The notes beneath the pieces were generated by a model, which saw nothing but the letters and a program-made list of their open reading frames with translations, made no database searches and was not told the origin of the DNA. Positions 21,879 to 34,800 of a DNA stretch of 64,000 nucleotides are shown here, in pieces. Position numbers and translations under genes: made by a program. The first letter of the stretch is position 1, and each line of letters opens with the position of its first letter. The DNA comes from Flaveria trinervia (lineage: Eukaryota; Streptophyta; Magnoliopsida; Asterales; Asteraceae): assembly GCA_025506515.1 (NCBI GenBank), contig CM046457.1:38078231-38142230 (forward strand), written 5' to 3'.

Positions 21879-24430
21879 ATGACCACTCCCTCCATCCATG
21901 ATCCTCACAATACTGTTTCCTCAACCAAGCCTCCTGCTGGTTAGGAATGAGTATAACATATGGCAAAGACGTATGCTCCATCACCTGTCTGTTAACAGCG
22001 CAGGGTGTTGGACATCAGTGGTACATGGTCCACACAAGCCTATGGTGAATAACCCGGAACCAATCAAATGGTTCCGAAGAGGAGGGAGCAATACTCAGAT
22101 GAGATAAAAGTTGCTTGAGATTGATGCAAAGCCCATGGAATTCTGGCCATGGCTTTGCCCAATGAAATCTATTCTGGGCTAATGCATCATGAAACTGCCC
22201 ATGACCTCTGGATTGCTTTGAAAGAACAATTTGGAGGAACAGATGAGGTCTTGGCAAATAATAGAGAAATTCTTGCCCAACATATGAACATTCTCTCATA
22301 GAAAGGTGAGACACTGACTCAACAATATGAGCGGTTTTCTTGTTTGATCTCTGAACTAAAAATGGTCAAACTTGAATACACCAATATTCAGATGAATAAC
22401 AGATTTCTCAGATCACTCCTGCCTGAGAGATGGGACACATATACTATTGTCCTACGCTCCAGTGCAAGTTTGGACAAACTATCTCTCACCCAACTCCATG
22501 GGAAATTGCTCACTTTTGAGAGAGAGATAGAACAGAAGAAAAGCTGTCTTCATCTGGAAAGCTCACTGAAGACTTTATTCAAGGCAACACTGCTTGGTGG
22601 GTCATGAGTCAGAATATGCTGCATCTGAATGCCAGTATGATGAGCATATTAATTTCTCTTCGAGCACTTCTAATTCTGCATTTGTAAGTGTTGATGGTCA
22701 GTTCACTGGATGTAATAATGACAATTTATGTTCATCATGGATGATCTCAAGGGATTGCTGATGATGACTTAGAAGAGATGGATATTTTGAGCCAAATGGC
22801 CTTGATAAATATCAGATCTCAGAAGTTCTACAAAAGAACTGAAGAAATTCCCAGGACTCTCTGGCAAAACCAAAGTTGGTTTTGACAAGAGCAAGTTGAG
22901 TGTCCAAATGCCAACGGCTTGGACACTTTGCAAGAGAGTGTAGATCAACTGGATCAAACTCTACTGCACCCTTTGTGACTTTTCCTGGCAATAGTCAACA
23001 AAACAGAGGGCAACATCCTGTCACATCTAGTCATCATCCTCAACAACAATCTCCGGCATATTTTGTTCCTCAGGCAAATGCCTTATCAGTACCCTTGTTA
23101 TTACATCCACAGTCAAGTCAAGTTCAAGTTCCTATGACACCACAACCTCATGCATTACCAGAACCTCAGCCTTCCCCATCTCTCATCAACACTTCATCTC
23201 AACAACACAGCTTCTTCACCCCAGAGTTGTTGACTGGAGCAGTTTACCAGATGACTTGTCTGGTCATGATCAACTGTTCTCAGGTGCTGGTCAACATGGT
23301 GGTGACAGTCCCTTTTGGGAATCTAGCTCTTATGGCTTTGGAGTCTGCTGATACTTCATCTTCCAATGCCTCTACACCTCAGTATCACAGGTATCCTCTG
23401 AGGCAAAAGCCAAATTATGTTCTGAACAATGCATAGCAGCATTTGCTTCCATTAGAGAAGCAAATGTAGCTTTAATTAATAAGAACATTGAGCTAGAACA
23501 AGAAATTTCCAAAAACAAAGCTGAGTTTGAGTTTGTGCTCAAAGATAAAAATGATGAGGTTTATAAACTGAATTGCAAAATAATTGATGATAAGGCTAGA
23601 GAAGATGTACTTTTAGAGAAGTACAAAGATCTCAAAGAACCCTTGCAGTTACCCAGGTCGAGTGTGATAGATGGGTACAATCATGCAAAGGTTTTGAAAT
23701 GCTTCTTAGTAAGCAATCTGCTTCAAATGTGAAGTTTGGAATTGGTTACAATCACACTGCTCCACCTACAGATTTTACCCCAAGAGCAGAGGTAGAATCT
23801 GATGGTGAGAGTGATAACCAATCCATCAAGTCATGTGATCTACCTTCTGATACAGCACAATCAGAAGTAGCATCAGTATCAAGTCCTCTTTGAACCTATC
23901 AGCTGATGTTGATGGTCCAAATGCTGACATTCACATGATCAATAAGTTGATCAACTCAGGAGTCAATCCTAAGGTCCTGAAAGGACTGAGAGCAGGATTC
24001 AACTCCTGAAGTTCAAACTTCAACTGCTGTCAGTACTGAAGAGAAAAAACTGGCAGTAGAAAGAGTTTGAAGACTACTAAAGATGCTGTCAAGAAAGCAA
24101 CCAATGCTTCCAAAGCATTGAAGAACAAGTCTTCTGTTGCTTCACCATCTTTAGTTGATGATCAACCTAAGATGAAGAAGAAACCATGTGAAGTATGTGG
24201 TTTGTTCAATCATCTTACAGATGATTGTTGGTACAAAAGAGGTTCCAAACTCAAACAAAAGGAAGAATTAATGAGAAATGGTAAAATGAAAAATGAGTTT
24301 GAGACCACATTTGTATCAGCAACATCAAATCCTGTAACCCTTAAGTCCTTAAGCAATTCCAAAAGGAAGGAGTTAAACAGGTGACAGCAGGGTGCTCAAA
24401 AGAAGAAGGTGCAACATAGGACCTTATCTA
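21879..24430 (+). pseudogene. Broken gag of element B
   Basis: The ATG at 21879 opens the Gag N-terminus, with YNIWQRRMLHHLS at about 21950. The copia Gag core domain (UBN2 type) follows at 22100-22610 (LKMVKLEYTNIQMNNRFL, then SLLPERW). The CCHC knuckle is at 22905-22945 (CQRLGHFAREC; the first Cys is just out of frame). A Gln/Pro/Ser-rich spacer spans 22950-23430, a charged helix 23530-23700, and a second Cys/His cluster lies at 24180-24230 (CEVCGLFNHLTDDC). About ten frameshifts and stops break it, many by one base. Remnants of the family's LTR motif appear in the linker at 23990-24065 (AACTGCTGTCAGTACTGAAG). Confidence 0.8.
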
Positions 24431-24443
24431 ACTCCACTAGCAT

Positions 24444-27400
24444 GTGTCTGATGAGCTGAAAGCTTTATCACAAAATCAGACACAGCTGGTGATGATGGTA
24501 CAACATCTGTTGGGTAGAGTTAACCAACTAGATTCTCCTATGTTGAAACCACAGAAAAGGAGGTCTAAGCCAAAGGACTCCTCTTCTGCACCATCTTCTT
24601 CCTCTCAGGCTGTTGTTACAAATAAACATGCTAGTTTACCATCTATTGATGAGACCAGGCCCAAAACCAAAAAGGTTTGGTCTCTAAAACTAACTGATTG
24701 TTTATTATTGCAGGGTTCTTCAACATGCCAAAATAGCATCTGGTATGTAGACAGTGGGGGATCCATGCACATGACTGGGAACATCTCTCTTCTTCATGAC
24801 TACTCTCAAGGAAAGAAGGGATTTGTCTCTTTTGGCAATGATGCTAGGGGTTACATCATCGGTAAGGGCTTTGTCTCCAATGGAGAAATCAAATTTGATG
24901 ATGTTAATCATGTGGAAAATCTCAAGTACAACCTCTTGAGTGTCAGTCAAATGTGTGATAAAGGCCATGTTGCCCTTTTCACAAGTCAAAACTGTAGGAT
25001 TCTGTCATCAAAAGTTTTGCCCTTGATTGACAAGGTGTTGATGATCACACTCTCCTGAAAGCCAACAGGACAGGAAGAGTGTATGCCTTAGATCTCTCTA
25101 AGAAGATAGATCTCAAAGGTAATCCTTGCCTATTTTCCAAAGCCTCTTTTCAAGAATCTAAACTATGGCACAGGAGGCTTGGTCATGTTAATCTCAAAAA
25201 CATGAATCAGCTTAGCCACATAGTTTAGTCAGAGGCTTACCAATAAAGGAGTTCCACTGTGATGAAACTTGCACTGCTTGTTTAAAAGGAAACAGCACAA
25301 GGTCTCATTTCCTCCTATTGAAGTGTCCAAGTCCACTGCCTGCTTGCAATTACTGCATATGGATCTATTGGTCCTGTGAGAGTAATGAGCATGGCAAAGA
25401 AAAATACTGTCTGGTAATTGGGATGATTACTCCAGATTTGTATGGACTTTCTTTCTACATTCAAAGGATGAGGCTGCTCAAAGATTATCCACTTTGTGCT
25501 GTACATGAGAAGCAGTATTCCCTTCCTGTCAAGTGTATCAGGAGTGATAATGGAACTGAGTTCAGAAATCATACACTTGATGACTTCTATCTCTCAAAGG
25601 AATCAAAAGGCAGTTCAGCATTCCAGGACTCCGAACAAAATGGAGTAGTGGAGAGAAAGAACAGGACCCTCATTGAAGCTGCAAGGTCCATGCTGGCTGA
25701 CTCAGGTTTGCCATTGACCTTTTGGGCGAAGCTGTCAACACAGCTTGTTATGTGCAAAATAGAGTTTTAGTAAATCAGAGGTTGATGAAGACTCCATATG
25801 AAGTTCTCCATCATTTGGCTCCACTGATTTCATTTTTCAAAGCATTTGGGTGTCCCTGTTTTATTCTCAACACAAAGGATCAACTCCACAAATTTGATCC
25901 TAAGGTGGATGCAGGATACTTTGTTGGTTATTCATCTACTTGCAAAGCATACAGAGTCTTCAACTGCAGAACAAAGATGGTTGAAGAAACTCTACATGTT
26001 AAGTTTAATGAATCTCCAAAGGACAAGATTCCACAAAGTCCTGTGGAGTTATTTGATCTGGACATACTGCAATATGTTCCTTATCAAACTCCTGCTGTTG
26101 CTCCTGTCAACAGTTCACCACCTGGTGGTACTGCTGATGATGATGATGATTGCAGCTCACCTCTTCAGGTTTAGTGATCAGCTGCCTGATTCAACTAGAC
26201 CTGATGTTCCTGTAGCGCCAGTAGCACCATCCACAACAAATGCTGATGAGATTTCTTCGAATTCAACTTCCTTTGAATTACCATCCACTGATTGGTTTCA
26301 AGGAAATGATTCACCATCACCATCTGTTGCTGCTGAACCGGCTACAAACACTTGCACAGATCTCATTGTGTATCAAGATCTGAAGAATCACCCCATGTCT
26401 CAAATCATTGGTGATATCACTGCTGGAGTATCAACAAGAAGTCAATTGTCAAATTCTGCTTCTATGCTCTCTTCATCAGTCAGCAAGAGCCAAAGAATTA
26501 TCACATTGCTTTAAAGGACAATGGATGGGTTGATGCCATGCAGCTTGAGCTTCTTCAGTTCAAGAAACAGCAAGTGTGGGAACTGGTTCCTCTACCTCCA
26601 GGTAAGTGTGCAATAGGCACTAAATGGGTGTTTAGGAACAAAACTGATGAAAATGGGCTTATTGTTAAGAACAAGGCCAGACTGGTTGTTCAGGGTTTTG
26701 CACAAGAAGAGGTATTGATTATGATGAAACCTTTGCCCCTGTAGCCAGACTGGAAGCAATTCGATTGTTTTTAGCTTATGCTGCTTATCAAAAACTTAAA
26801 GTTTTTCAAATGGATGTCAAAGTGCATTTTGTATGGAAAAGTTAAAGAAGAGGTTTATGTATGTCAACCTCCAGGCTTTGAGGACAACAAACATCCTAAT
26901 TGGTGTATAAGCTTGATAAAGCTCTTTATGGTTAAAACAAGCTCCAGAGCCTGGTATGAGACATTATCAAACTTTCTTCTGGAAAACAATTTCACTAGAG
27001 GCTCCATAGACAAGACTTTATTTATTAAGAAAGCTGGGCAGCATAATCTACTTGTTCAAATTTATGTAGATGATATCATTTTTGCATCCTCTGATCCAAA
27101 GTTGTGTGATGCCTTTACAAAGTTGATGCAACAGAAGTTTGAAATGAGTGCCATGGGAGAATTACAGTTCTTTCTGGGGTTGCAAATCAAACAAAAGGCT
27201 GATGGAATTTTTATTCATCAATCCAAATATACAAAAGATCTTTTGCAAAAGTTTGATTTACAAAACTGTAAGCCCTGTTCTACTCCCATGAGCAGCACCA
27301 CACAACTGGACTTAGATCAGAAAGGTAAAGTGGTTGATGAAACACTTTACAGATGTATGATTGGGTCCTTGATGTATTTAACAGCTTCTAGACCAGATAT

Positions 27401-28004
27401 TATGTTTGCTACATGTGTTTGTGCTAGATTTCAGGCTGCACCTAAAGAGTCTCATCTGATTGCAGTCAAGAGGATCTTTAGATATCTGCAAGGCACTCCA
27501 TCTCTAGGTTTATGGTATTCTACCAACCATTCTGGTAAATTAGTTGCTTTTTCTGACAGTGACTATGCAGGGTGTAAGTTGACCAGGAAATCAACTTCTG
27601 GTGGATCCAATTCCTAGGCAACTGCTTATTTCTTGGCAGAGCAAGAAACAGACCTCAGTTGCTACATCCACTGCGGAAGCAGAGTACATTGCTGCTGCAA
27701 GCTGTACATCTCAGGTACTCTGGCTTCAAAACCAACTTTTGGATTATGGCATTACAGAGACTAAGACTCCATTGTTAATGGATAGTGCTTCAGCTCTTTG
27801 CATTGTCAAAAATCCAGTCCAGCACTCTAGGACCAAACATATAGAGATCAGACATCATTTATAAGGGATTGTTTTGAAAAAGGTCTGATTGATCCTAAGT
27901 TTGTGCCCAGTGCTGATGAGCTTGCAGACATCTTTACTAAGCCTTTGGATAGTTCAACTTTCCAAAACCTGGTGTTAAGGCTTGGTATGCTGCAGCTAGA
28001 ATAG
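24444..28004 (+). pseudogene. Broken pol (PR-IN-RT-RH) of element B
   Basis: Protease in the open stretch 24444-25058 with WYVDSGGSMHMTG near 24750 (catalytic DSG present). Pre-integrase Cys/His domain 25150-25300. Integrase core 25318-25770 with RSDNGTEFRN and QNGVVERKNRTLIEAARSML. Integrase C-terminus 25722-26174 with FKAFGCPCFILNTKD. RT 26538-27600 with IGTKWVFRNKTDE and the catalytic YVDDIIFASS near 27065. RNase H 27600-28004 with STAEAEYIAAAS and HSRTKHIEIRHH, ending at TAG 28002-28004. Catalytic residues are mostly intact, but one-base breaks occur at about 25060, 25740, 26170, 26720 and 27610. The enzymes would copy the RNA and insert the DNA. Confidence 0.88.
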
Positions 28005-28039
28005 GTGACAACTACTGATGATCTCAGTAATTCATATTG

Positions 28040-28680
28040 ATGATCATGAGTGCCTGTCACATATAAGTACTGATGAGCTCTTTTAACCTCAGTAGTTTTT
28101 ATAACTACTGAAGGCTAAAAGTTCTCACAAGTACTGAAGTACTTCATCTGTTCTAAACCTACTGAAGTAGTTACAACTACTGATGCAGTCATAACTACTG
28201 AATCAGTAAAAACAGATAAGTACTGATGTCCTATGAACAACTGAAATCAGCCATAAAGACTGATGAATGTGTTGAGGACAGTTTGAAAACAGCTGAAAAA
28301 GCTAGAATTGACGAAAACGCTGACTGAGAACCTTCTCTTCAGTCGTTCCCAACTGCTGTTTCATTTATAACAACTGAAGCAAACCACGTCTCAGTAGTTT
28401 TATAACTACTGATGACTAATACCAAGTCTTCAGTTGTTTACACAGCTGATGACAAAACCACTGTCTTCAGTAGTTTCATAACTACTGATGACAAACACCA
28501 TGTCCTCAGTTGTTTCAATCATCTGAAGTCAAAACCACGGTCTTCAGTAGTTTTCTAAACTACTGATGCCTAACACCACGACTTCAGCTGTTTCAACGTC
28601 TGAAAGGATAATACCATGTCAACGGTCGTTAAACAACTGATGACTAACACCACATCCTTCAGTCATTTCCTCACCCGTAC
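28040..28680. repeat. B motif array upstream of its env-like ORF
   Basis: More than twenty half-sites TCAGTAGTT, AACTACTGA, TCAGTTGTT or CAACTGA, many paired as perfect inverted repeats with a 4-base centre (28391-28412 and 28467-28488, arms TCAGTAGTT and AACTACTGA). It lies between the pol stop (28004) and the TATA box at 28682. It repeats the motif type of B's own LTR U3. Confidence 0.88.
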
Positions 28681-28681
28681 C

Positions 28682-28690
28682 CTATATATA
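28682..28690 (+). promoter_or_regulatory. TATA box of a putative internal promoter (B env-like)
   Basis: CTATATATA in ACCCTATATATACCCTTACC, immediately after the motif array and 65-73 bases before the env-like ATG at 28755. The pyrimidine-rich leader (CTTCATCTTCTTCAAACC) resembles a plant 5' UTR. The order array, TATA, leader copies that of the LTR. Confidence 0.6.
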
Positions 28691-28754
28691 CCCTTACCTG
28701 AGCTCTCCATACTTCATCTTCTTCAAACCTAACGTTCCTCTCCAACAAATTTCC

Positions 28755-30880
28755 ATGGCGTCTTTGCAAATTAAACCGCGACACAACTGTGTTGCCTACC
28801 TCACAAATCGCCGATCTGGACTAAGTTCGATGCTGCTATCGATCTTATGGTTCAGTCCCCATACAACAAGGCATTCCTTCTGAACCCTGTTTTACATGCC
28901 GAATCCTTGAACCAATTTTGATGAACATTACGGTTACAACTGAGGAGAGCAACACACCATCCCTCCGGTCTGTAGTCAACAACAAGAAGTAGTGATTACT
29001 CCTGCAACAATCCGAAAAATCTTCACCTGAGTGATGCTACCTCTCCTGCTGGATATCCGAAGGGCACCATAGATCTATCATTTGCTCAGCATGGATATCA
29101 AGGTGATCTCAGTGCCACAACCATTTGAAGAAACACTTCAATGACGCTGAGCGCCTGATCTTTCACATGGTCAATGTATGTTTGGCCCCTAAGACATCGT
29201 CTTGGGATCAAATGTCCACCAAATGGCAGCAGGTATTGTATTCTATCCTTGAGCAACAACCACTGAACTTTCCGAATTAATATTTTCAGAGCTCAAAGAT
29301 ATGGCTCAAAAATTAACTGCCAACCGTTGGATACTCTATCCACGGTTCATCATGGCCATTATAATAGACCAGCTAATGCTGAGGGACTTGTTGGCTTGGG
29401 AGTCCCTGCTACGGCTGTTTTGCCAGAAGTATACTCCCGGCACAACTCTGACCGGACACTAAAAATGGCTGCCAAGCTGCGAAAACCCACGCAGCTGGAA
29501 CCCACAGCCACCACCTCCAAATCCAATGTCCCCACCAAACCCACCAAAAAGAACCCAAAATGGCTACTCAGGGAATTGAGTCCCCTGAGATGCTCCTGCA
29601 CAACAAACGCAGGATATATCCACTAGTCCAAACCCCCTAGTGGATACAATGACTCCTCCAGCCACAGCCGCTCAGGCTTCCTCTCACAGGACCTGCAGCA
29701 ACCCAGGGGCACCTACTTCTGGGATCTTCCTCACTTGAGGAGATTGCCATTGAAGAGCACCATCCACCCCAGGTGCACACTGCTTCTTCCCCTGTACCCC
29801 AACCACCGCCCCTCACAGCCCAACTTTAATAGTTGCACAAGTGCTGACTCAATTGCACTCCTCACCCCCTCCCCAGAAACCACTTACCACTGGAATACCT
29901 CTACAATTGAGGGGGAGGAATACAGTGCACCTGAGAACCCACAGCACAGGGTTTAACTGTTCTATCTCCTGGTGTTATATGGAGTAAGAACTTCTGGTGA
30001 GGCTGCCAACTCTTCTGAATCAGCAAATGATCAGACTGAGGTTGGTAACATAATAAGACCTCACCAGAGGCAACAGCCGATGAAGGACAACTTCCTGAGG
30101 CTGGAAGTCCCCAGTTCCAAGACAAAGGGGCACATGCTACTCTGGTCTACACCCGAGCATGTATATCCTGCTACAAGCAGGAGGTCATTGATTCAGCATA
30201 TGCTGATGATACCGGGCTTCTTCTATGATGTTCTTGTGCCCAGAACACGATCCTAGAGAGGAGTCAGTAGACTGCAAAACCTACTTGACCAACTCTCTCA
30301 GGAGTAAACCCTCTCTGCCACCACATAACCCACAATGGCACCTTCCTCTGAAGGTCTCCTAAACACACACCACTCACAAAACTCAGCACCTGCCTCTGTT
30401 TCTGGCACCATTCCTCAGGGACAGAACCCCCCTGAGCACTGGCTGCTATCCTTCAAAACCCCTATCTCTCTCATCACCCCACAGCTAACTGAATTGGTGA
30501 TCAAAACTGTTGATGAGAGACTTTTCTTTCTTCTGTCTTACAAACCCCATGGTGGAATTTCTGAGCAAACAACTTTCTGCTACTCATTCCCTGCAAACCA
30601 ATGCACCCAAAAAGGGGGAGAGTTCAGCCAGTTAAGGTAAAAGAAATAGGAAGAGAAGGAGAAAGAACAAAGATACAGTAGTGGAAACTGAGAGTTTGTT
30701 GAGGAGACGGAGAAAGAGAAGGAAAAAGAGAAGGATAGGCTACCATGGGAGAAAGTGACTGAAAGTTCAAAAGACTTTCAAATGTCACATACAAGAAAAA
30801 GACTAAGGAAAATGAAAAGAGAAGCCTTGGAGGTGATGTTGAAAGAGGCTGATGCCGAACACAGCATATCAATGGATAAT
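28755..30880 (+). pseudogene. Env-like ORF of B, first part
   Basis: The ATG at 28755 (CCATGGCGTC) opens MASLQIKPRHNCVAYLTN, the counterpart of the HNQVALL start in the D, E and J copies. YNKAFLLNPVLHAESL follows at about 28870. The signatures SSWDQM (29200) and YPRFIMAIIIDQLM (29335) match WDQI and MYPRFLQ of the other copies. A Pro/Ser/Thr-rich segment follows (29480-30500), then a PPT-like block and a Lys/Glu/Arg-rich stretch (30630-30870). It breaks off at 30880 where element A is inserted, and continues at 43264. It has many one-base frameshifts. Function unknown, and no membrane segment is seen. Confidence 0.72.
30596..30620 (+). other. Internal PPT-like block in B env-like ORF with inverted repeat
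   Basis: AACCAATGCACCCAAAA (30596-30612) runs into AAAAAGGGGGAG (30609-30620). The first part is the reverse complement, with one mismatch in 17, of the sequence just before the terminal PPT (44636-44652). Another G-rich purine run (TTGAGGGGGAGGAAT) is near 29908. Confidence 0.75.
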
Positions 30881-31669
30881 TCAGGATCGTTCAAGGCTTG
30901 AACACAATACAACACAACAACACAATGAGGAGATTAACTAAATCTAATCAACAGTGAACTAGGTAACCAAAGGTGATGCAGAGAACACAAGTAAAGCAAG
31001 ACAGACAAAACAGAACAGAATATAGTTTTCAAGGTAGCAGTATATTGCTTTCTCAAGTTCTTTTACAAGTGTTACAAAGCATATGGAAAGATACAAGAAC
31101 TTGGAATACTTATACTACAACCTACAGCCGGCTATACTATGAAAGCCAGCTGGATACAATTGACTAGACACTAACAAAATCAATTGTAGGATCAAAAGGC
31201 ATATCTGCCTTTTGACCTTGTGACTATGACATGCCATAGCTCACATCCTTATACATTACAAAAAGGATAAAGTACATAAAGTGGAAAGTTTCAGACTCAA
31301 GACCTCAATGTACAGTTACCAAAAGCATGGACCTTTTCACCAACTCTTGTAAGTTGGTGACTTATCAGAGACGCAGCGGAAAAGGTGCTTTATGGAACAG
31401 TACATCAGAAAAGCATGTGTACTAAAAGTCTTCGGAAGAAATCTGTCTTCATAGGTTGAAGCTTCGGAAGACTTTGTCTCTTCAAGCTTCGGAAGACTTC
31501 ATGTTAGGCTTCGGAAGATATTGGTCTTGGCTTCGGAAGATATTACACTTAGAGTATTTTCTAATGCTTTGTGTAATTCTTCCGAAGCATTCTTCACTTC
31601 AGTACTTAGTGCATGTTGCTGAAACACTTAGGCAGTTTTGGGTTGCATCAGACTTCAGGAATCCTTACA
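30881..31669 (-). repeat. 3' LTR of element A
   Basis: 789 bases. On the minus strand it starts TGTAAGG beside the PPT and ends GATCCTGA (TGCA in the 5' copy). Six exact CTTCGGAAG or CTTCCGAAG motifs lie at 31430-31587 in U3. GTATAAGT at 31115-31109 is a possible TATA box. Confidence 0.92.
31430..31587. repeat. CTTCSGAAG motif array in A 3' LTR
   Basis: Exact nine-base copies at 31430, 31462, 31488, 31509, 31531 and 31579, the last as CTTCCGAAG. The motif is symmetric about its central base and has a CGG/CCG core. The partner array in the 5' LTR is 43026-43183. Confidence 0.92.
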
Positions 31670-31697
31670 AACTCCCCCTAGGCTGATGCTACCAAAA
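31670..31697 (-). other. Terminal PPT of A with inverted-repeat arm
   Basis: Minus strand GCCTAGGGGGAGTT (31683-31670) directly before the LTR start TGTAAGG. Just upstream, 31697-31685 reads TTTTGGTAGCATC, the exact reverse complement of GATGCTACCAAAA at the internal PPT-like block (33773-33761). Confidence 0.88.
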
Positions 31698-31809
31698 CAC
31701 TTAGAATCTTTAAATGTTTGTAGTCTTCAGAATAATCAAGACCATCCCTTTCTTCATTTGATGGTCAGGATCATCAAGACTCTCATAGTATCTTCTCATT
31801 TCAAAGAGA

Positions 31810-34800
31810 TCATGCAGAGGTAAGTTGATTATGTCTTGCCATGAGTAGACATTTAACACCTTGATCTCTGATAACATTCCATCTTTCTGGATTGGTAGAG
31901 TAAGTCCAGGATAAGATGGGTGTCTCGGTTGCTAGAGGAGCCACTTGCATAGGAGTTGATTGGGCTGCCTCATCATGCACTTCCTCAGGTTGATCTGATT
32001 CAGCCTGGGGTGTAGAGGTAGATGACTTTGGCTTCTTCTTTTTAGTCTTTGGTTTAGAGGCCATTTTCTTCTTCCTCTTTAATGTCTTTAACTGAGAAGA
32101 CTGGTCTGCAGCACCATGTTGATCATCAGTGTCTTTCTCAGTTGGGTGTTCCTCCCTCACAGGTTCAGAAGGAGAGGGAGTTTGACCCTGTCTTGGATCA
32201 GAAGATGAAGTTGCTGAGGCTCAGCTGGAGGTTCTGGTTCAGGTGTCTCTGGTTGTTCAAACTTGACCTCCACTTCAGGTGGGACTTGACTTGAAGAGAG
32301 TGCAAGTCAATGAGTTCACCACTTTTAATCTTCTGCTTGATTACCCTTATATGCTCATCCATTGTAGATAGAGACATGGGACCAAGTCTCCTTCCGGAGA
32401 ATCCATATGACTTCAAGAAGCTCATCATTCTTTGTCTGTCAGCAGACTTCTTTGCATTCTTTTGAATGATGGTCTTGACTTTGCAGCTTCTTCCCTTAGC
32501 TTCCTTTTGGTTGTTTTTTTTCTTTGACTAACTCAAGCTCAAGTTGCTTTAAGTACTCGAACTCAATGAAGTCATAGGACAGGGGAAGAAGTGTATTTGC
32601 CTGATAGAAGCCTGTGGCACTCAGGTAGTTTATCATTTTGATTCTATCCTCTTCTTTATCTACCTGAGGTTCTTGTGGAGCCACATCTTCCTGTGCAGGA
32701 CTTTCTTGAACTGGAGAGAGAGTGGGAGTATGCTTGTGAAGTCTTTTCTGTCTCCTCTCCTCTTTGAATTGGAGAAGTAACCTTGCATCCTCTTTCTCCT
32801 TAATCTCTCTTGACACTTCCATGTCAGCCAGTTCATTCAACTCTTCTAAGGGGAGGGAGATGATTTCATCAACATCATAGTTCCTGGTCTGTAAATAATT
32901 AATCCTGACTGCCCTTTGTTCATCATTTTGAGTATTTGGTCTGGGGGCAGCCTGATTGCAGCTTGCATGAATTTTGATGACCCAGAAGAACTTTCTCCCC
33001 TTAGCCTCCTTTTCCTCTCTCTCTCTTCCTCCTCAATTTCCTCAGGAGTCATTATCCTTTTCCTTTGTCACCAACAGACCTTTGTGACTCAGGGGGATTG
33101 AGGCTTGGCCTTCATTGCTTGGTGTAGCTTCCATGCTCTGGCCAGAGAGAGGCTGAGAAACACCTTCACCAGCAGGTGTCTCAGATGGAGTTTGGACCTC
33201 TGCAGCAGTTGTTGATGGTGAGACAGGGTCTCAGGTTCTGCCACTGGGCCTTCAGCCAAGGTTTCCCCTATGAAACTAATCTTAGGGTCCACCTCAACAT
33301 CCAGTTGACCGATGACATTGCCTGATTGCCTAAGTCTCCTTCTTAGAGAGAACTCTGCAAGGATCCTGTCTTGGATTCTTTGAGCCAGCCTGTCAGCTTG
33401 TCTAGATTTGCTTGGATTGACAAGTGGCATGTTGACTAAATCCAGTCCTTCATAGAAGCTCAGGCTTTGGAACTGAAAGACTTCTTGTTGACCTTGAACT
33501 CTGTGAAGTATGAGGGCTCTTCTGTCATCATCATACCTCCATCTGATGATGTAGTTGCCAGTTCCATGTGGTGGAGATGAGACAGCCCTTGGTATACCTT
33601 CCTCAAAGAGACTCCTGATGAGAGAGTCTATAGAGTCCACATTAATGTGAACTTGAGGAAGTTGCTGAAATGCACAACAGCAAGTGAGGATGGTGAGTCC
33701 TCTATGTCCATTCTCTTTGAAGAACTCCCAGGTTCTGTGGTTGTGATAACATTCTCCCCTTTTTGGTAGCATCACCCACTTGCATAGGTGAGCTGGAGGA
33801 TAAATCAATCACTTCCACAGGTTCTTGTGTTCCTGGTTGAGCTCTCCTTAAAGGTCTCCAGCTAGTTTTTCCTGCAGATATGAAATCTGGAGTTGCTGAT
33901 CATTGACCCTGTTTTGCAGGGTAGTCACCTGAGATTCCAAGTGACTAACCTTAGAGACTAGATAGGTGCATGTTTGTGACAATTTTGTACCTTTAGTCTC
34001 AAATTCCCCTCATCTTCATCAGAAGAATCACTGGGGGATGAGAGGATTGGACCAAAGTCCCTTCTCTCACCACCAGCTTGAGTTTCTTGGCTGCTGGTTT
34101 TCCTCTGCTCACTGGCAACCTCAGTTAATGCCAATGGGCTGAGTTGCCATGGTTGAGGTCTTAATGATGTAATCACTTTCAAAAGTGAGAGCCTCTTCCA
34201 TATGGACATCCTGAACAGGTTCAGATGTGTCCACCTCAGTAATAGGTGACTGATGAGGGATAGACTGAGGAGAGTCAGAGGTACTCATCTCTCTTTGAGT
34301 AGGGGAGGAAGAGAGACTCATGGTACTCACTGAATCCTAAGTCTTCATCAGTGTAAAAGGATAGGTTGGGAATTGGTGGTTTAGATCCAAAGGCTGGGGA
34401 TGGTAGCTATCCCTGAAGGTTGTTCACTTGAGTGTTGAGACTCAGAGTGAAGGCTTACAGTTGTTGGGCTAATGAGCTCATCAGGTTGAGCTTGAGGAAC
34501 CTCAGCCCTGATAGGTAAAGTAATGGGAGTGTTTGCTCCTCAGGAGAAGTGGGAGCTCTGGAGTCCACTTCTTCCTGTAAGGTTGAGTATTTGGGGCCTG
34601 CACAGACTCAATAGCCTGAGCAGGGTTCGTTGGATTTTCTTTTGTAGGTGATGAATATTGGAGGTTGTGAAGAGGGTAGGAGAGCAGTAGGTGTGGGTTC
34701 AACACTAGCTTGGACTGCTATGTTGTCACCTTGAGCAATGAGCTCTAACATTTTTGGGACTAGGGCTGTTTCTACCCCTGAGAAGCCTACAGTTGGCTTC

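Noticed and set aside
28391..28412. microRNA precursor hairpins
   Set aside because: The arms are only 9 bases with a 4-base centre, too short for a plant precursor. They are better explained as symmetric DNA motifs.
28040..28680. CRISPR-like array or tandem satellite
   Set aside because: Units are short, variable and unevenly spaced, with no constant repeat length or unique spacers. They recur in the LTRs of the same element and fit the known motif arrays of Sireviruses.
31456..31686. Plus-strand frame repeated at 43052-43333
   Set aside because: Both are antisense readings through A's LTR motif arrays, repeated because the LTRs are repeated.
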